Source: Tepidamorphus gemmatus (lineage in GTDB: Bacteria; Pseudomonadota; Alphaproteobacteria; Rhizobiales; Tepidamorphaceae). From it: a stretch of DNA of 64,000 nucleotides. The stretch spans positions 310,001 through 374,000 of the forward strand of contig NZ_SMAK01000003.1 of the NCBI RefSeq assembly GCF_004346195.1. The letters run 5' to 3'. The position numbers were made by a program, and so were the translations under genes. Every line of letters begins with the position of its first letter. The stretch's first letter is position 1. Positions 56,864 through 64,000 of this stretch are shown piece after piece. A model generated the notes under the pieces. The model ran no database searches, was not told the DNA's origin, and saw only the letters and a list, made by a program, of their open reading frames with translations.

Positions 56864-56891
56864 TCAGAACAGTCATTCGCCGTTCAGAACA
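56864..56891 (-). promoter_or_regulatory. Paired TGTTCTGA motif before the SDR gene
   Basis: On the minus strand TGTTCTGA occurs twice (56891-56884 and 56871-56864), 20 bp apart, the second directly before the ribosome-binding site. The same octamer occurs twice in front of the right-arm ligase gene at 51228-51253. The upstream copy also forms an imperfect inverted repeat TCAGAACA/TGTTGCTGA. This suggests a shared regulator. Confidence 0.5.
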
Positions 56892-57449
56892 ATCTGTTGC
56901 TGATTAGCGAGGCAGGACTGGCATTGTAAAGTGCAAACCGGCTGCACAGCGTGAACCAGCGCAACCGACGGGTCGCGTCCGACAGGACTTGACGGCACCG
57001 CCCACAGCGGCCGCGAATGAGCGAACCGGTCACATGAGAAGACGAAGCTTCGGCGTGAACTTCGAGGCAGGGATCACCCCAAGCCGTTGCGCGCGCTGCG
57101 CCGTCGTCCCGAGGCGCCCGTCGAGACGGTCGATGCCGCTTGGATCGCGCCAGACCAGATCGGTGCCCGGTGGGGTACGGTCAGCTCCCGAACCCTGAAC
57201 GCAGAGGCCGATCCGAGGAATCGCGGCCGGTGCGCAGTCGCCTTCCGAATCCCGGATGGCGAGCACCACGCTGTGTCGGGCGTATGCCGCAAGATCGTTC
57301 CGACCCGTTAGCTGGTGTTCGGCTGGGCCTGGCGGATGATGCCCGCGCGCCAATCGCAGCGCCCTGTCCGTCTCGCTCCCGATGGCGATGCCGGCGGCCG
57401 CCGCCGATCACCACGAAGCCGGCAAGGGCGGCGTCGGTCGTGATCGGCG
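56892..57449. other. 558-bp gap without a recognisable gene
   Basis: Only short, unconvincing frames occur on both strands (for example 57030-57353 minus and 57087-57311 plus); none has a family-like motif or a good ribosome-binding site. The region includes the promoter of the SDR gene on its left side. It may hold decayed sequence that I could not identify. Confidence 0.45.
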
Positions 57450-58196
57450 TCAGATGCAACGCCCACCGTCCACCTCGAGCGCCACCCCGGTGATGAATTC
57501 CGCCTCGTCGGAGGCAAGCCACAACGCCGCATTGGCCACGTCGCGCGGCGTCGACAATCGGCCGAGCGGGATGGTGGAGATGAACTGGGCCCGCTTTTCC
57601 GGCGTGTCCTCGCCCATGAACAGGTGAAGCATTCCGGTCTCGCCGGCGACCGGACACAGGCAGTTGACGCGGATCCTCTTCGGCGCGAGCTCGATTGCCA
57701 TCGACTTGGTGGCGGTGATCACCCAGCCCTTGGTGGCATTGTACCAGACCAGTCCGGGGCGCGGGCGGATGCCGGCGGTCGAGGCGGTGTTGATGATGAC
57801 GCCGCCGCGCTCCGCCATCATCGGCACGGCGCGGATGCAGGCGAGGTAGATCGCCTTGGTATTGACCGCGAGCACCCGGTCGAACGTCGCCTCGTCGACC
57901 TCGGTCATCGGCATGTTGCGGTGCGAGGCGCCGGCATTGTTGACGAGAATGTCGAGCGGTCCGTACTGGGCGGCCGCCTTCAGCATCGCGTCGATGTCGA
58001 GCGGGTCGGTGACGTCGGCCTCGACCGCGACCGCGTTCGCACCGATCTCGCCGGCCACCCGCTCGGCGCCCTCGCCGTTCATGTCCGCGACCACGACGCA
58101 GGCCCCTTCCTCGGCGAACCGCTTGGCCATGCCCTCGCCGAATCCCGATGCCGCCCCGGTGATTACCGCAACCTTGCCCTCCAGCCGTCCTGCCAT
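57450..58196 (-). CDS. Short-chain dehydrogenase/reductase (glucose/3-oxoacyl-ACP reductase-like)
   Basis: The 248-residue SDR has VAVITGAASGFGEGMAKRFA, ADMN (an Asp that favours NAD), DILVNNAGASHRNMPM, the catalytic Ser139, Tyr152 and Lys156 (NTASTAGIRPRPGLVWYNATKG), and ends GVALEVDGGRCI, a typical classical SDR. It is annotated in similar genomes as SDR family oxidoreductase; the substrate is not known. The ATG at 58196 has a GGGAGG site. It has its own promoter region next to the TetR gene but transcribes away from it. Confidence 0.87.
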   Translation of the reverse strand: MAGRLEGKVAVITGAASGFGEGMAKRFAEEGACVVVADMNGEGAERVAGEIGANAVAVEADVTDPLDIDAMLKAAAQYGPLDILVNNAGASHRNMPMTEVDEATFDRVLAVNTKAIYLACIRAVPMMAERGGVIINTASTAGIRPRPGLVWYNATKGWVITATKSMAIELAPKRIRVNCLCPVAGETGMLHLFMGEDTPEKRAQFISTIPLGRLSTPRDVANAALWLASDEAEFITGVALEVDGGRCI

Positions 58197-58330
58197 GCCT
58201 GCGCCTCCCTGACGTGGTCGCAACCCTCAGCCGCGGACCTGTCAGGCTCTTAACCGGTTCGATGCGGCGAGAAAAGCAGCAGCTGTTGCCCCCGCCGATC
58301 GGCATTGGTCGCCCCGTCGATTTTCAATCA

Positions 58331-58353
58331 TTCGATTGACTAATTCAATCGAA
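58331..58353. promoter_or_regulatory. Likely operator of the TetR-type regulator
   Basis: TTCGATTGA (58331-58339), spacer CTAAT, and TCAATCGAA (58345-58353) form a perfect 23-bp inverted repeat, ending 32 bases before the regulator ATG. A further half-site (TCAATC) lies just upstream. Size and place fit a TetR-family operator controlling the regulator and the coupled efflux genes. Confidence 0.75.
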
Positions 58354-58385
58354 CGACATAGAGTCGCTGCGTGGAGTTTCCGCCA

Positions 58386-59120
58386 ATGACCGACGACTCC
58401 GAGATCCCGTCGCCGCAGGGCGCACCCCGTCGCCGCGCCTCGCCACGCGTGTCTGGCCGCGCCGCTGGAGCGACCCGCGACCGGCTCATCGATGCCGCAC
58501 TCGATGCCTTCGGCCGATACGGCTTCGATGCCGCCTCGACCCGCGAGATCGCTCGCCTTGCCGGGACCAACCTTGCGGCAATCCCCTACCATTTCGGCGG
58601 CAAGGAGGGCCTGCACATCGCCGTCGCCCGCCATATTGCCGACGAGGTGCATGGCAGGCTCGGTGGCGTCGTCGATCAGGCCGAGGCGGCGCTCTCGGCG
58701 GGCACCATCGACCCGCCGGCGGCGCGCGTCATGCTGCATGCTCTCCTCGACAGCGGCGCGGCGATGATCCTCGGCCATCCCGAGGCGGCGCGCTGGGCGC
58801 CGTTCATCATCCGCGAGCAGGCGCAACCCTCGGCCGCCTTCGACGTGATCTATGACGGCTTCATGGGTCGCGCCCATGTGGTGGCGACCCGACTGTTCGC
58901 GATCGCCACCGGCCGCCCGGCCGAGGCTGAGGCGACGATCGTCCGGGTGTTGGGGCTGTTCGGGCAGCTGATCGTGTTCCGGATGGCCCGGGCGCTGGTC
59001 GAGCGGCGGCTCGGCTGGACAGACTACGGGCCAGGCGAGATCGCGCTGGTGACGGCGATGCTGCACGAGCATCTCGACGCCATGCTCGATGCGCAGCGCG
59101 AGGCGGAGGCGAAGCGATGA
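58386..59120 (+). CDS. TetR family regulator, CecR (DUF1956) type
   Basis: The 244-residue protein has a TetR helix-turn-helix (TRDRLIDAALDAFGRYGFDA, STREIARLAGTNLAAIPYHF, GGKEGLHIAVARHIADEV) and a C-terminal CecR-type domain (GHPEAARWAPFIIREQAQPS and RVLGLFGQLIVFRMARALV). CecR regulates the ybhGFSR efflux genes and cefoperazone/chloramphenicol sensitivity in E. coli. Here the regulator is the first gene of the efflux operon, and the HlyD-like gene starts on its stop codon (ATGA). The ATG at 58386 follows GGAG; a GTG at 58371 is in frame. Confidence 0.88.
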   Translation: MTDDSEIPSPQGAPRRRASPRVSGRAAGATRDRLIDAALDAFGRYGFDAASTREIARLAGTNLAAIPYHFGGKEGLHIAVARHIADEVHGRLGGVVDQAEAALSAGTIDPPAARVMLHALLDSGAAMILGHPEAARWAPFIIREQAQPSAAFDVIYDGFMGRAHVVATRLFAIATGRPAEAEATIVRVLGLFGQLIVFRMARALVERRLGWTDYGPGEIALVTAMLHEHLDAMLDAQREAEAKR

Positions 59121-60070
59121 CGGGGCTGCGCATGCTCCTGCTCGGCCTTGTTGCCGCCGGTCTCGGCGGCTGCTGGTGGGATGAGCCGGCCGGCACGTTC
59201 CAGGGGTATGTCGAGGGGGATTTCCTCGATGTCGGAGCCGAGGAGACGGCGCGTCTCGTTGCGCTCGAGGTGCGGCGCGGCGATCAGGTCGAGGCCGGTG
59301 CGGTGCTGTTCCGCCTCGATGATGCCGATGCCGCCGCCGAGCGCCGCGAGGCGATCGCACGGCTCGACCAGGCGCGCGCCCAGCTCGCCGATCTGCGCAC
59401 CGGCAAGCGTCCGGAGGAACTCGCCGTGCTCGAAGCCCAGGCCGAGGAGATCGCGGCGAGCCTGGACCTCGCCGAACGCGACCTCAAGCGGTACGAGACC
59501 CTGCACGAGGCCAGCGTCGTTTCGGACGCGCGGGCCGAGACGGCGCGCGAGCGCTTCGCGGTGCTCAGCGCCCGTCTCAAGGCGATCGAGGCGCAGCTCG
59601 AGGTGGCGAAACTCCCCGCCAGGCCAGACGCCATCGCGGCCGCCGGCCAGAATGTCGCCGCAGCCGAGGCCGTACTGGCCAGAATCGACGCCCGGCTTGC
59701 CCGGTTGAACGGCATCGCGCCGATGTCGGGCAGCATTCAGGACATCTTCTTCGAGCCTGGCGAGGTGGTTCCCGCAGGCCGCGCCGTGGTGTCCCTGCTG
59801 CCGCCCGAGAATCTGAAGGTGCGCTTCTTCGTTCCCGAAACCGACCTGTCGCGCGTCGTTCTCGGCGGCCGCGTCGACATCGCCTGCGATTCCTGTGTCG
59901 AGGCCATTCCGGCGCGCGTGAGCTTCGTTGCCCGCGAGGCCGAGTTCACGCCGCCGGTGATCTACTCGGTCGAGGCACGCGCGAAGCTCGTCTACATGGT
60001 CGAGGCGACCCCCGACGACGTCGGGCCGCTGAAGGTCGGCCAGCCTGTCGATGTGCGGCTTGCGCCATGA
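59117..60070 (+). CDS. HlyD family lipoprotein, efflux adaptor (YbhG-like)
   Basis: The 317-residue adaptor starts with a lipoprotein signal peptide (MTGLRMLLLGLVAAGLGGC; lipid Cys19). It has the half-motifs GTFQGYVEGDFLDVGAEETA, a long coiled coil (ARLDQARAQLADLRTGKRPE, LDLAERDLKRYETLHEASVV) and the second lipoyl half MSGSIQDIFFEPGEVVPAGR. Such proteins link an inner-membrane ABC pump with an outer-membrane channel. It overlaps the regulator and the ATPase genes by 4 bp each, so the operon is tightly coupled. Confidence 0.9.
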   Translation: MTGLRMLLLGLVAAGLGGCWWDEPAGTFQGYVEGDFLDVGAEETARLVALEVRRGDQVEAGAVLFRLDDADAAAERREAIARLDQARAQLADLRTGKRPEELAVLEAQAEEIAASLDLAERDLKRYETLHEASVVSDARAETARERFAVLSARLKAIEAQLEVAKLPARPDAIAAAGQNVAAAEAVLARIDARLARLNGIAPMSGSIQDIFFEPGEVVPAGRAVVSLLPPENLKVRFFVPETDLSRVVLGGRVDIACDSCVEAIPARVSFVAREAEFTPPVIYSVEARAKLVYMVEATPDDVGPLKVGQPVDVRLAP

Positions 60071-61014
60071 CCGCCACGCCCAGTCCCGCCGACAACGGCA
60101 ATGCCATCTCGGTCAGGGGGCTGACCAAGCGGTTCGGGTCGAAGACCGTCGTCGACCATGTCGATCTCGATGTCCGCCGCGGCGAGATCGTCGGTTTCCT
60201 CGGCCCAAACGGATCAGGCAAGACCACGACCATCCGGCTGATCTGCGGGCTGCTCAGCCCGGATGCCGGCGAAGGTGTCTGCCTCGGCTACGACATCCGC
60301 ACCCAGTCGGCGCTGATCAAGGCCGAGACCGGGTACATGACCCAGCGATTCTCGTTCTACGAGGATCTGACCATCCGCGAGAACCTCGATTTCGTCGCCC
60401 GGCTCTACGACCTGCGACCGCGCCGCGAGACCGTCGACGCGACACTCGACCGCCTCGGTCTCGCCGACCGCCAGCATCAGCTCGCCGGCCAGCTGTCGGG
60501 GGGCTGGAAGCAGCGGCTGGCGCTGGCCGCCTGCGTCATGCACCATCCGAAGCTGCTGCTCCTCGACGAGCCGACGGCCGGCGTCGATCCCAAGGCGCGG
60601 CGCGAGTTCTGGGACGAGATCCACGATCTTGCCGCCGGGGGTCTGACGGTGCTGGTCTCGACCCATTACATGGACGAGGCGGAACGCTGTCATCGCATCG
60701 TCTACATCGCCTACGGGACGATCGTCGCCCGCGGCACGGTCGACGAGGTGGTGGCAAGCTCCGGCCTGAAGACCTGGGTGATTCGCGGCGACGGCTCGGC
60801 CCGGCTGATGGCGGAGCTGCGCCGTCTGCCCGGTGTCGAGCAGGTTGCCCCGTTCGGTACCGACATCCATGTGGTCGGCTCCGATGCGGCTGCCCTCGAG
60901 ACGGCTGTCGCCACGATCGCCCGCCAACACGGGCTGAAGGCCGCCCCGGGCGAGACCAGCCTCGAGGACGTCTTCATCCGCCTGATGACCGAAGCCCAGG
61001 CTCGGGAACGGTGA
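60067..61014 (+). CDS. ABC transporter ATPase (YbhF-like, DrrA type)
   Basis: The 315-residue ATPase has Walker A GFLGPNGSGKTT, the Q-loop GYMTQRFSFYEDLTIREN, signature QLSGGWKQRLALAA, Walker B LLLLDEPTAGVDPKARREFW and the H-loop VLVSTHYMDEAERC. It has one nucleotide-binding domain, while E. coli YbhF has two. The gene starts on the stop codon of the adaptor gene. The C-terminal 60 residues end EDVFIRLMTEAQARE, typical of the drug/lipid-exporter branch. Confidence 0.92.
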   Translation: MTATPSPADNGNAISVRGLTKRFGSKTVVDHVDLDVRRGEIVGFLGPNGSGKTTTIRLICGLLSPDAGEGVCLGYDIRTQSALIKAETGYMTQRFSFYEDLTIRENLDFVARLYDLRPRRETVDATLDRLGLADRQHQLAGQLSGGWKQRLALAACVMHHPKLLLLDEPTAGVDPKARREFWDEIHDLAAGGLTVLVSTHYMDEAERCHRIVYIAYGTIVARGTVDEVVASSGLKTWVIRGDGSARLMAELRRLPGVEQVAPFGTDIHVVGSDAAALETAVATIARQHGLKAAPGETSLEDVFIRLMTEAQARER

Positions 61015-61087
61015 TGCGCACCGCCTGTCCGCCGCGCCACCGGCCTGCGCTCGGCATCGGACGCCCAGGCCCGTCGGGAGCGTTCGC

Positions 61088-62224
61088 ATGAGCCGTGCTG
61101 TCTCGCTGTCGCGCATCAGCGCGATCCTCCTGAAGGAACTGATCCAGATGCGGCGCGACAGGTTGACCTTCGCGATGATGGTCGGCATCCCGATCGTGCA
61201 GCTCGTCCTGTTCGGCTTCGCCATCAATACCGATCCGAAGCATCTGCCGGCGGCAGCGATCGTCGAGGATGCCAGCCGCTTCGGCCGGGCCGTCCTTGCT
61301 GCGATGCGCAACTCCCGCTACTTCGATTTCGTCGCCGATGCCGAAAGTGAGGCTCGCGCCGCCGACATGCTGGCGCGGGGCGAGGTCGCCTTCGTCGTCA
61401 CCGTGCCGGCCGATTTCGGCCGCGATCTCGTCCGCGGCGCGCGGCCGCAGCTGCTGCTGCAGGCCGACGCCACCGATCCGGCGGCCGCCTCCAACGCGGT
61501 CGGCGCCATCGCCGAGATCGTCCGCTCCGGACTCGCCCACGATCTCAGGGGACCGTTCGAGGCGCTGAAGGCGGGGCAGCCGCCGGTCGATGTGGTGGTC
61601 CACCGCATGTACAACCCCGAGGGCATCACCCAGTACAACATCGTTCCCGGTCTGCTCGGCGTGGTGCTGACCATGACCACGATCCTGATGACGGCGATGG
61701 CGCTCACCCGCGAGCTCGAGCGCGGCACAATGGAGAACCTGCTGGCAATGCCGGCCCGGCCGGCCGAGATCATGGTCGGCAAGATCCTTCCCTATATCGG
61801 GCTCGGATTCATCCAGGTCGGCGTCATCCTCGCTGCCGCCTGGACGATCTTCACCGTGCCGATGCTGGGCTCCCTCGCCGTGCTGCTCATTGCCCTCCTC
61901 GTCTTCATCGCCGCCAACGTCACGCTCGGCTACACCTTCTCGACGCTCGCCCGCACGCAGATGCAGGCGATGCAGATGACGTTCTTCTTCTTCCTGCCGT
62001 CGATCCTGCTGTCGGGCTTCATGTTCCCGTTCCGCGGCATGCCCGTCTGGGCGCAGTGGATCGGCGAGGCGCTGCCGCTTACCCACTTCCTGCGCATCGT
62101 CCGCGGCATCGTCCTGAAGGGCAACGGGATGCCGGAAATCCTGCTGGAACTCGGCGCCATCGCAGCCTTTCTGGCCGCCGTGGCGACGATCGCGCTGCTC
62201 CGATACCGCCGCACGCTGGACTGA
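61088..62224 (+). CDS. ABC-2 type permease (YbhS/YbhR-like)
   Basis: The 378-residue permease has an N-terminal helix (LKELIQMRRDRLTFAMMVGI), a large periplasmic part (about 40-180) and five C-terminal helices (MTTILMTAMALTRELERGTM, ENLLAMPARPAEIMVGKILP, FFFFLPSILLSGFMFPFRGM). EGITQYNIVPGLLGVVLTMT and MFNPE-like YNPEG are typical of ABC-2 exporters. The E. coli system has two permeases (YbhS and YbhR); only one is present here, so it may act as a homodimer. It follows the ATPase gene after a 73-base gap. Confidence 0.9.
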   Translation: MSRAVSLSRISAILLKELIQMRRDRLTFAMMVGIPIVQLVLFGFAINTDPKHLPAAAIVEDASRFGRAVLAAMRNSRYFDFVADAESEARAADMLARGEVAFVVTVPADFGRDLVRGARPQLLLQADATDPAAASNAVGAIAEIVRSGLAHDLRGPFEALKAGQPPVDVVVHRMYNPEGITQYNIVPGLLGVVLTMTTILMTAMALTRELERGTMENLLAMPARPAEIMVGKILPYIGLGFIQVGVILAAAWTIFTVPMLGSLAVLLIALLVFIAANVTLGYTFSTLARTQMQAMQMTFFFFLPSILLSGFMFPFRGMPVWAQWIGEALPLTHFLRIVRGIVLKGNGMPEILLELGAIAAFLAAVATIALLRYRRTLD

Positions 62225-62249
62225 TCCGGCATCGGCCCATCCATTCCGG

Positions 62250-62288
62250 TCGCGGGCCGGCCGGGATGGCCGTCAGGCCGGCCCGCGA
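62250..62288. terminator. GC-rich inverted repeat between convergent permease and aldehyde dehydrogenase genes
   Basis: TCGCGGGCCGGC (62250-62261) pairs perfectly with GCCGGCCCGCGA (62277-62288) around a 15-base loop. No T-tract is present. It begins 26 bases after the permease stop codon, between two convergent genes. Confidence 0.45.
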
Positions 62289-62429
62289 TCGGGAGGGCGC
62301 CACGGTCCGCGCAGACGCTTCCCGATTTCGGCCGCTGGCTTCGTCTCGGCCTGAGGGACAGGGTTCATGCCGGCGACGACGAGGTGAAGCCTTGCATGTC
62401 GAGGCGCCTGCGCAGACGCATGCCCGTCC

Positions 62430-63899
62430 CTAGCCGTGCCGGAACACCACCGTCTTCGTCGTCGAGAACTCGTAGAGCGCCTCGAAGCCCTTCTCGCGGC
62501 CGTGGCCGGATTTCTTGCGGCCGCCGAAGGGCAGCTCGATGCCGCCGCCGGCGCCGTAGCAGTTGACGAACACCTGGCCGACCTGAAGCGCCTTCGCCAC
62601 GCGCATCTGCCGACCGCCGTCCGCGGTCCACACGCCGGCGACGAGGCCGTACTGGCTCGCATTGGCGATGCGAATCGCGTCCGCTTCGTCCGCGAAGGGG
62701 AGTGCGGCCAGCACCGGCCCGAACACCTCCTCGCAGGCGAGCCTCGCATCCGCCGGCACCGGGCCGAACAGGACCGGCGCGGCATAGAAACCGCCCTTCG
62801 GCGCATCGGCGGCGATCCGGCCCTCGCCGATCAGCGGCAGGCCGGCAGCCTTCGCCTCGGCCACGAACCGCGCCACCCGGTCGCGCTGCCGGGCACTGAT
62901 CAGCGGCCCGAGGTCGAGATCGGCCTGGTGCGGGCCGGCGACGAGCGCGGCGAAGCGGCCCGCGAGATCGGCGGTCACCTCGTCCCAGATCGATTCCTGG
63001 ACGAGCAGGCGACTTCCCGCCGAGCAGGTCTGGCCGGCATTCTGGATGATCGCGTTGACGGCGATCGGCAGCGCCGCATCGAGATCGGCATCGGCGAACA
63101 GGATCTGCGGCGACTTGCCGCCGAGTTCCAGTGTTGCGCTGATATGGTTGCGGGCGGCCGCCTGCTGCACCAGCGTGCCGACCTCCGGCGAGCCGGTAAA
63201 GGAGAGGAAGTCGATGCCGGGATGGCCGGCGAGCGCCGCGCCGGCCTCCTCGCCGAGCCCGGTCACGACATTGATGGCCCCGGCCGGGAACCCGACCTCC
63301 AGCGCCAGTTCGGCGAAGCGCAGCACCGACAGGCAGGCGTCCTCGGCGGGCTTGATCACGCAGGCATTGCCCATCGCCAGCGCCCCGCCCACCGAGCGGC
63401 CGAACATCTGGGCCGGATAGTTCCACGGGATGATATGGCCAGTGACCCCGTGCGGCTCGCGCAGCGTCAGCGCCATGTGGCCGGCGAGGAACGGCAGAGT
63501 GTCGCCATGGATCTTGTCGCAGGCGCCCGCATAGAACTCGAAATAGCGCGCCGCGGCCGTCATGTCGGCCCGACCCTGCCGCATCGGCTTGCCGGTGTCG
63601 CGGGATTCGAGCGCGGCCAGTTCGTCGAAATTGTCGAGGATCGCACCGGACAGCTTCATCAACAGTCGGCCGCGCTCGGCGGCGTCAAGCCGGCCCCAGG
63701 CACCGTCGAAGGCGGCGCGCGCCGCCGCCACTGCCCGGTCGACGTCCGCTGGTCCCGAGCGCGGGATCGTGGCGAAGGGTTCGCCATCCGAGGGACAGAT
63801 CACCGCGAGCGTCCGGCGGTCGGCGGCCGGCGAGATCTCTCCACCGACGACGTTGCCCCAGACCTTCGTGTGCGAACGCGATTCGGCTGCCGCCGTCAT
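62430..63899 (-). CDS. NAD(P)-dependent aldehyde dehydrogenase
   Basis: The 489-residue ALDH has the catalytic Cys292 (NAGQTCSAGSRLLV), the general base Glu258 (ATLELGGKSPQ), Asn160 in HIIPWNYPAQMF, and FTGSPEVGTLV. The end FGGRKKSGHGREKGFEALYE is typical of the betaine/aminobutyraldehyde-type branch. It could oxidise the aldehydes formed by the polyamine genes 7 kb to the left (PuuC-like), but this is inference. The ATG at 63899 has GGAGG upstream; a longer frame has no family match. Confidence 0.87.
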   Translation of the reverse strand: MTAAAESRSHTKVWGNVVGGEISPAADRRTLAVICPSDGEPFATIPRSGPADVDRAVAAARAAFDGAWGRLDAAERGRLLMKLSGAILDNFDELAALESRDTGKPMRQGRADMTAAARYFEFYAGACDKIHGDTLPFLAGHMALTLREPHGVTGHIIPWNYPAQMFGRSVGGALAMGNACVIKPAEDACLSVLRFAELALEVGFPAGAINVVTGLGEEAGAALAGHPGIDFLSFTGSPEVGTLVQQAAARNHISATLELGGKSPQILFADADLDAALPIAVNAIIQNAGQTCSAGSRLLVQESIWDEVTADLAGRFAALVAGPHQADLDLGPLISARQRDRVARFVAEAKAAGLPLIGEGRIAADAPKGGFYAAPVLFGPVPADARLACEEVFGPVLAALPFADEADAIRIANASQYGLVAGVWTADGGRQMRVAKALQVGQVFVNCYGAGGGIELPFGGRKKSGHGREKGFEALYEFSTTKTVVFRHG

Positions 63900-64000
63900 G
63901 TCTTTGACCTCCGCAGTCGCGCGCGATGATGGCACGATAGGACGGCAAATGGCTGGCAACAAGGCGGTTTCGCCGCTACCCGACCCGCCGAAATGGAACA

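Noticed and set aside
57030-57353. A 107-codon minus-strand frame between the two SDR genes
   Set aside because: Its composition is incoherent and no motif or good start site was found.
62430-63899. Firm call of PuuC (gamma-glutamyl-aminobutyraldehyde dehydrogenase)
   Set aside because: The aldehyde dehydrogenase is 7 kb from the polyamine genes, on its own, and the family motifs do not fix the substrate.

Overview
The window is about 64 kb of very GC-rich DNA, packed with genes on both strands. The gene content points to an alphaproteobacterium, most likely Hyphomicrobiales (Rhizobiales). The evidence is an Irr-type Fur regulator divergent from fabA-fabB-fabI, the order mutM-ech-rpsT-dnaA-dnaN-recF-gyrB, a class I PHA synthase with its phasin, and a CecR-type TetR regulator with its ABC efflux genes. 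No prophage, insertion sequence or CRISPR array was seen; the long stretches read as ordinary chromosome.

Layout. (1) 1-5.1 kb: the end of a translation and RNA-decay cluster, infB(partial)-rbfA-truB-rpsO-pnp, with hairpins in the rpsO-pnp gap and a terminator after pnp, then a diguanylate cyclase. (2) 6.3-9.7 kb: the fatty-acid operon fabA-fabB-fabI, divergent from irr. (3) 9.8-15.8 kb: an SH3 protein, a D-2-hydroxyacid dehydrogenase, a TM2 protein, MoeB/ThiF, a secreted DUF2259 protein and cysK, with three decayed gene relics between them. (4) 15.3-19.4 kb: the minus-strand run ubiE-ubiB-coaBC-dut. (5) 19.5-30.2 kb: the replication-initiation region mutM-ech-rpsT-rhodanese-dnaA-dnaN-recF-lysE-gyrB. 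(6) 30.3-35.4 kb: a small Cys-rich exported protein and a TAXI-type TRAP transporter operon, divergent from an IclR regulator. (7) 35.9-41.4 kb: phasin/phaC, an Ada-like repair protein, DUF2244, nth, a CysZ-like protein and tRNA-Gly(CCC). (8) 41.6-55.8 kb: a radical SAM protein, a hydroxypyruvate-isomerase-like protein and a large polyamine locus. (9) 56-64 kb: two SDR dehydrogenases, a TetR-HlyD-ABC efflux operon and an aldehyde dehydrogenase.

The most interesting part is the polyamine locus. A GntR regulator sits between two arms. The left arm (minus strand) carries a PuuA-like ligase, a potFGHI importer and a SolA-like FAD oxidase. The right arm (plus strand) carries a second PuuA-like ligase, a class III aminotransferase and a PuuB-like oxidase. 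The palindrome GTGATCAC occurs once in front of gntR and the left arm and once in front of the right arm, which suggests one regulator controls both arms. It looks like a combined gamma-glutamylation and transamination route for putrescine or related amines.

Other notable points are: no conventional start codon for recF (a CTG with a Shine-Dalgarno sequence is the best candidate); a rhodanese gene whose stop overlaps the dnaA start; perfect operator-like inverted repeats beside the IclR and TetR genes; strong hairpins just after both binding-protein genes of transport operons; and relics of DUF2254, VOC and alpha/beta-hydrolase genes. All calls rest on reading the sequence and remembered family motifs; no database search was run.
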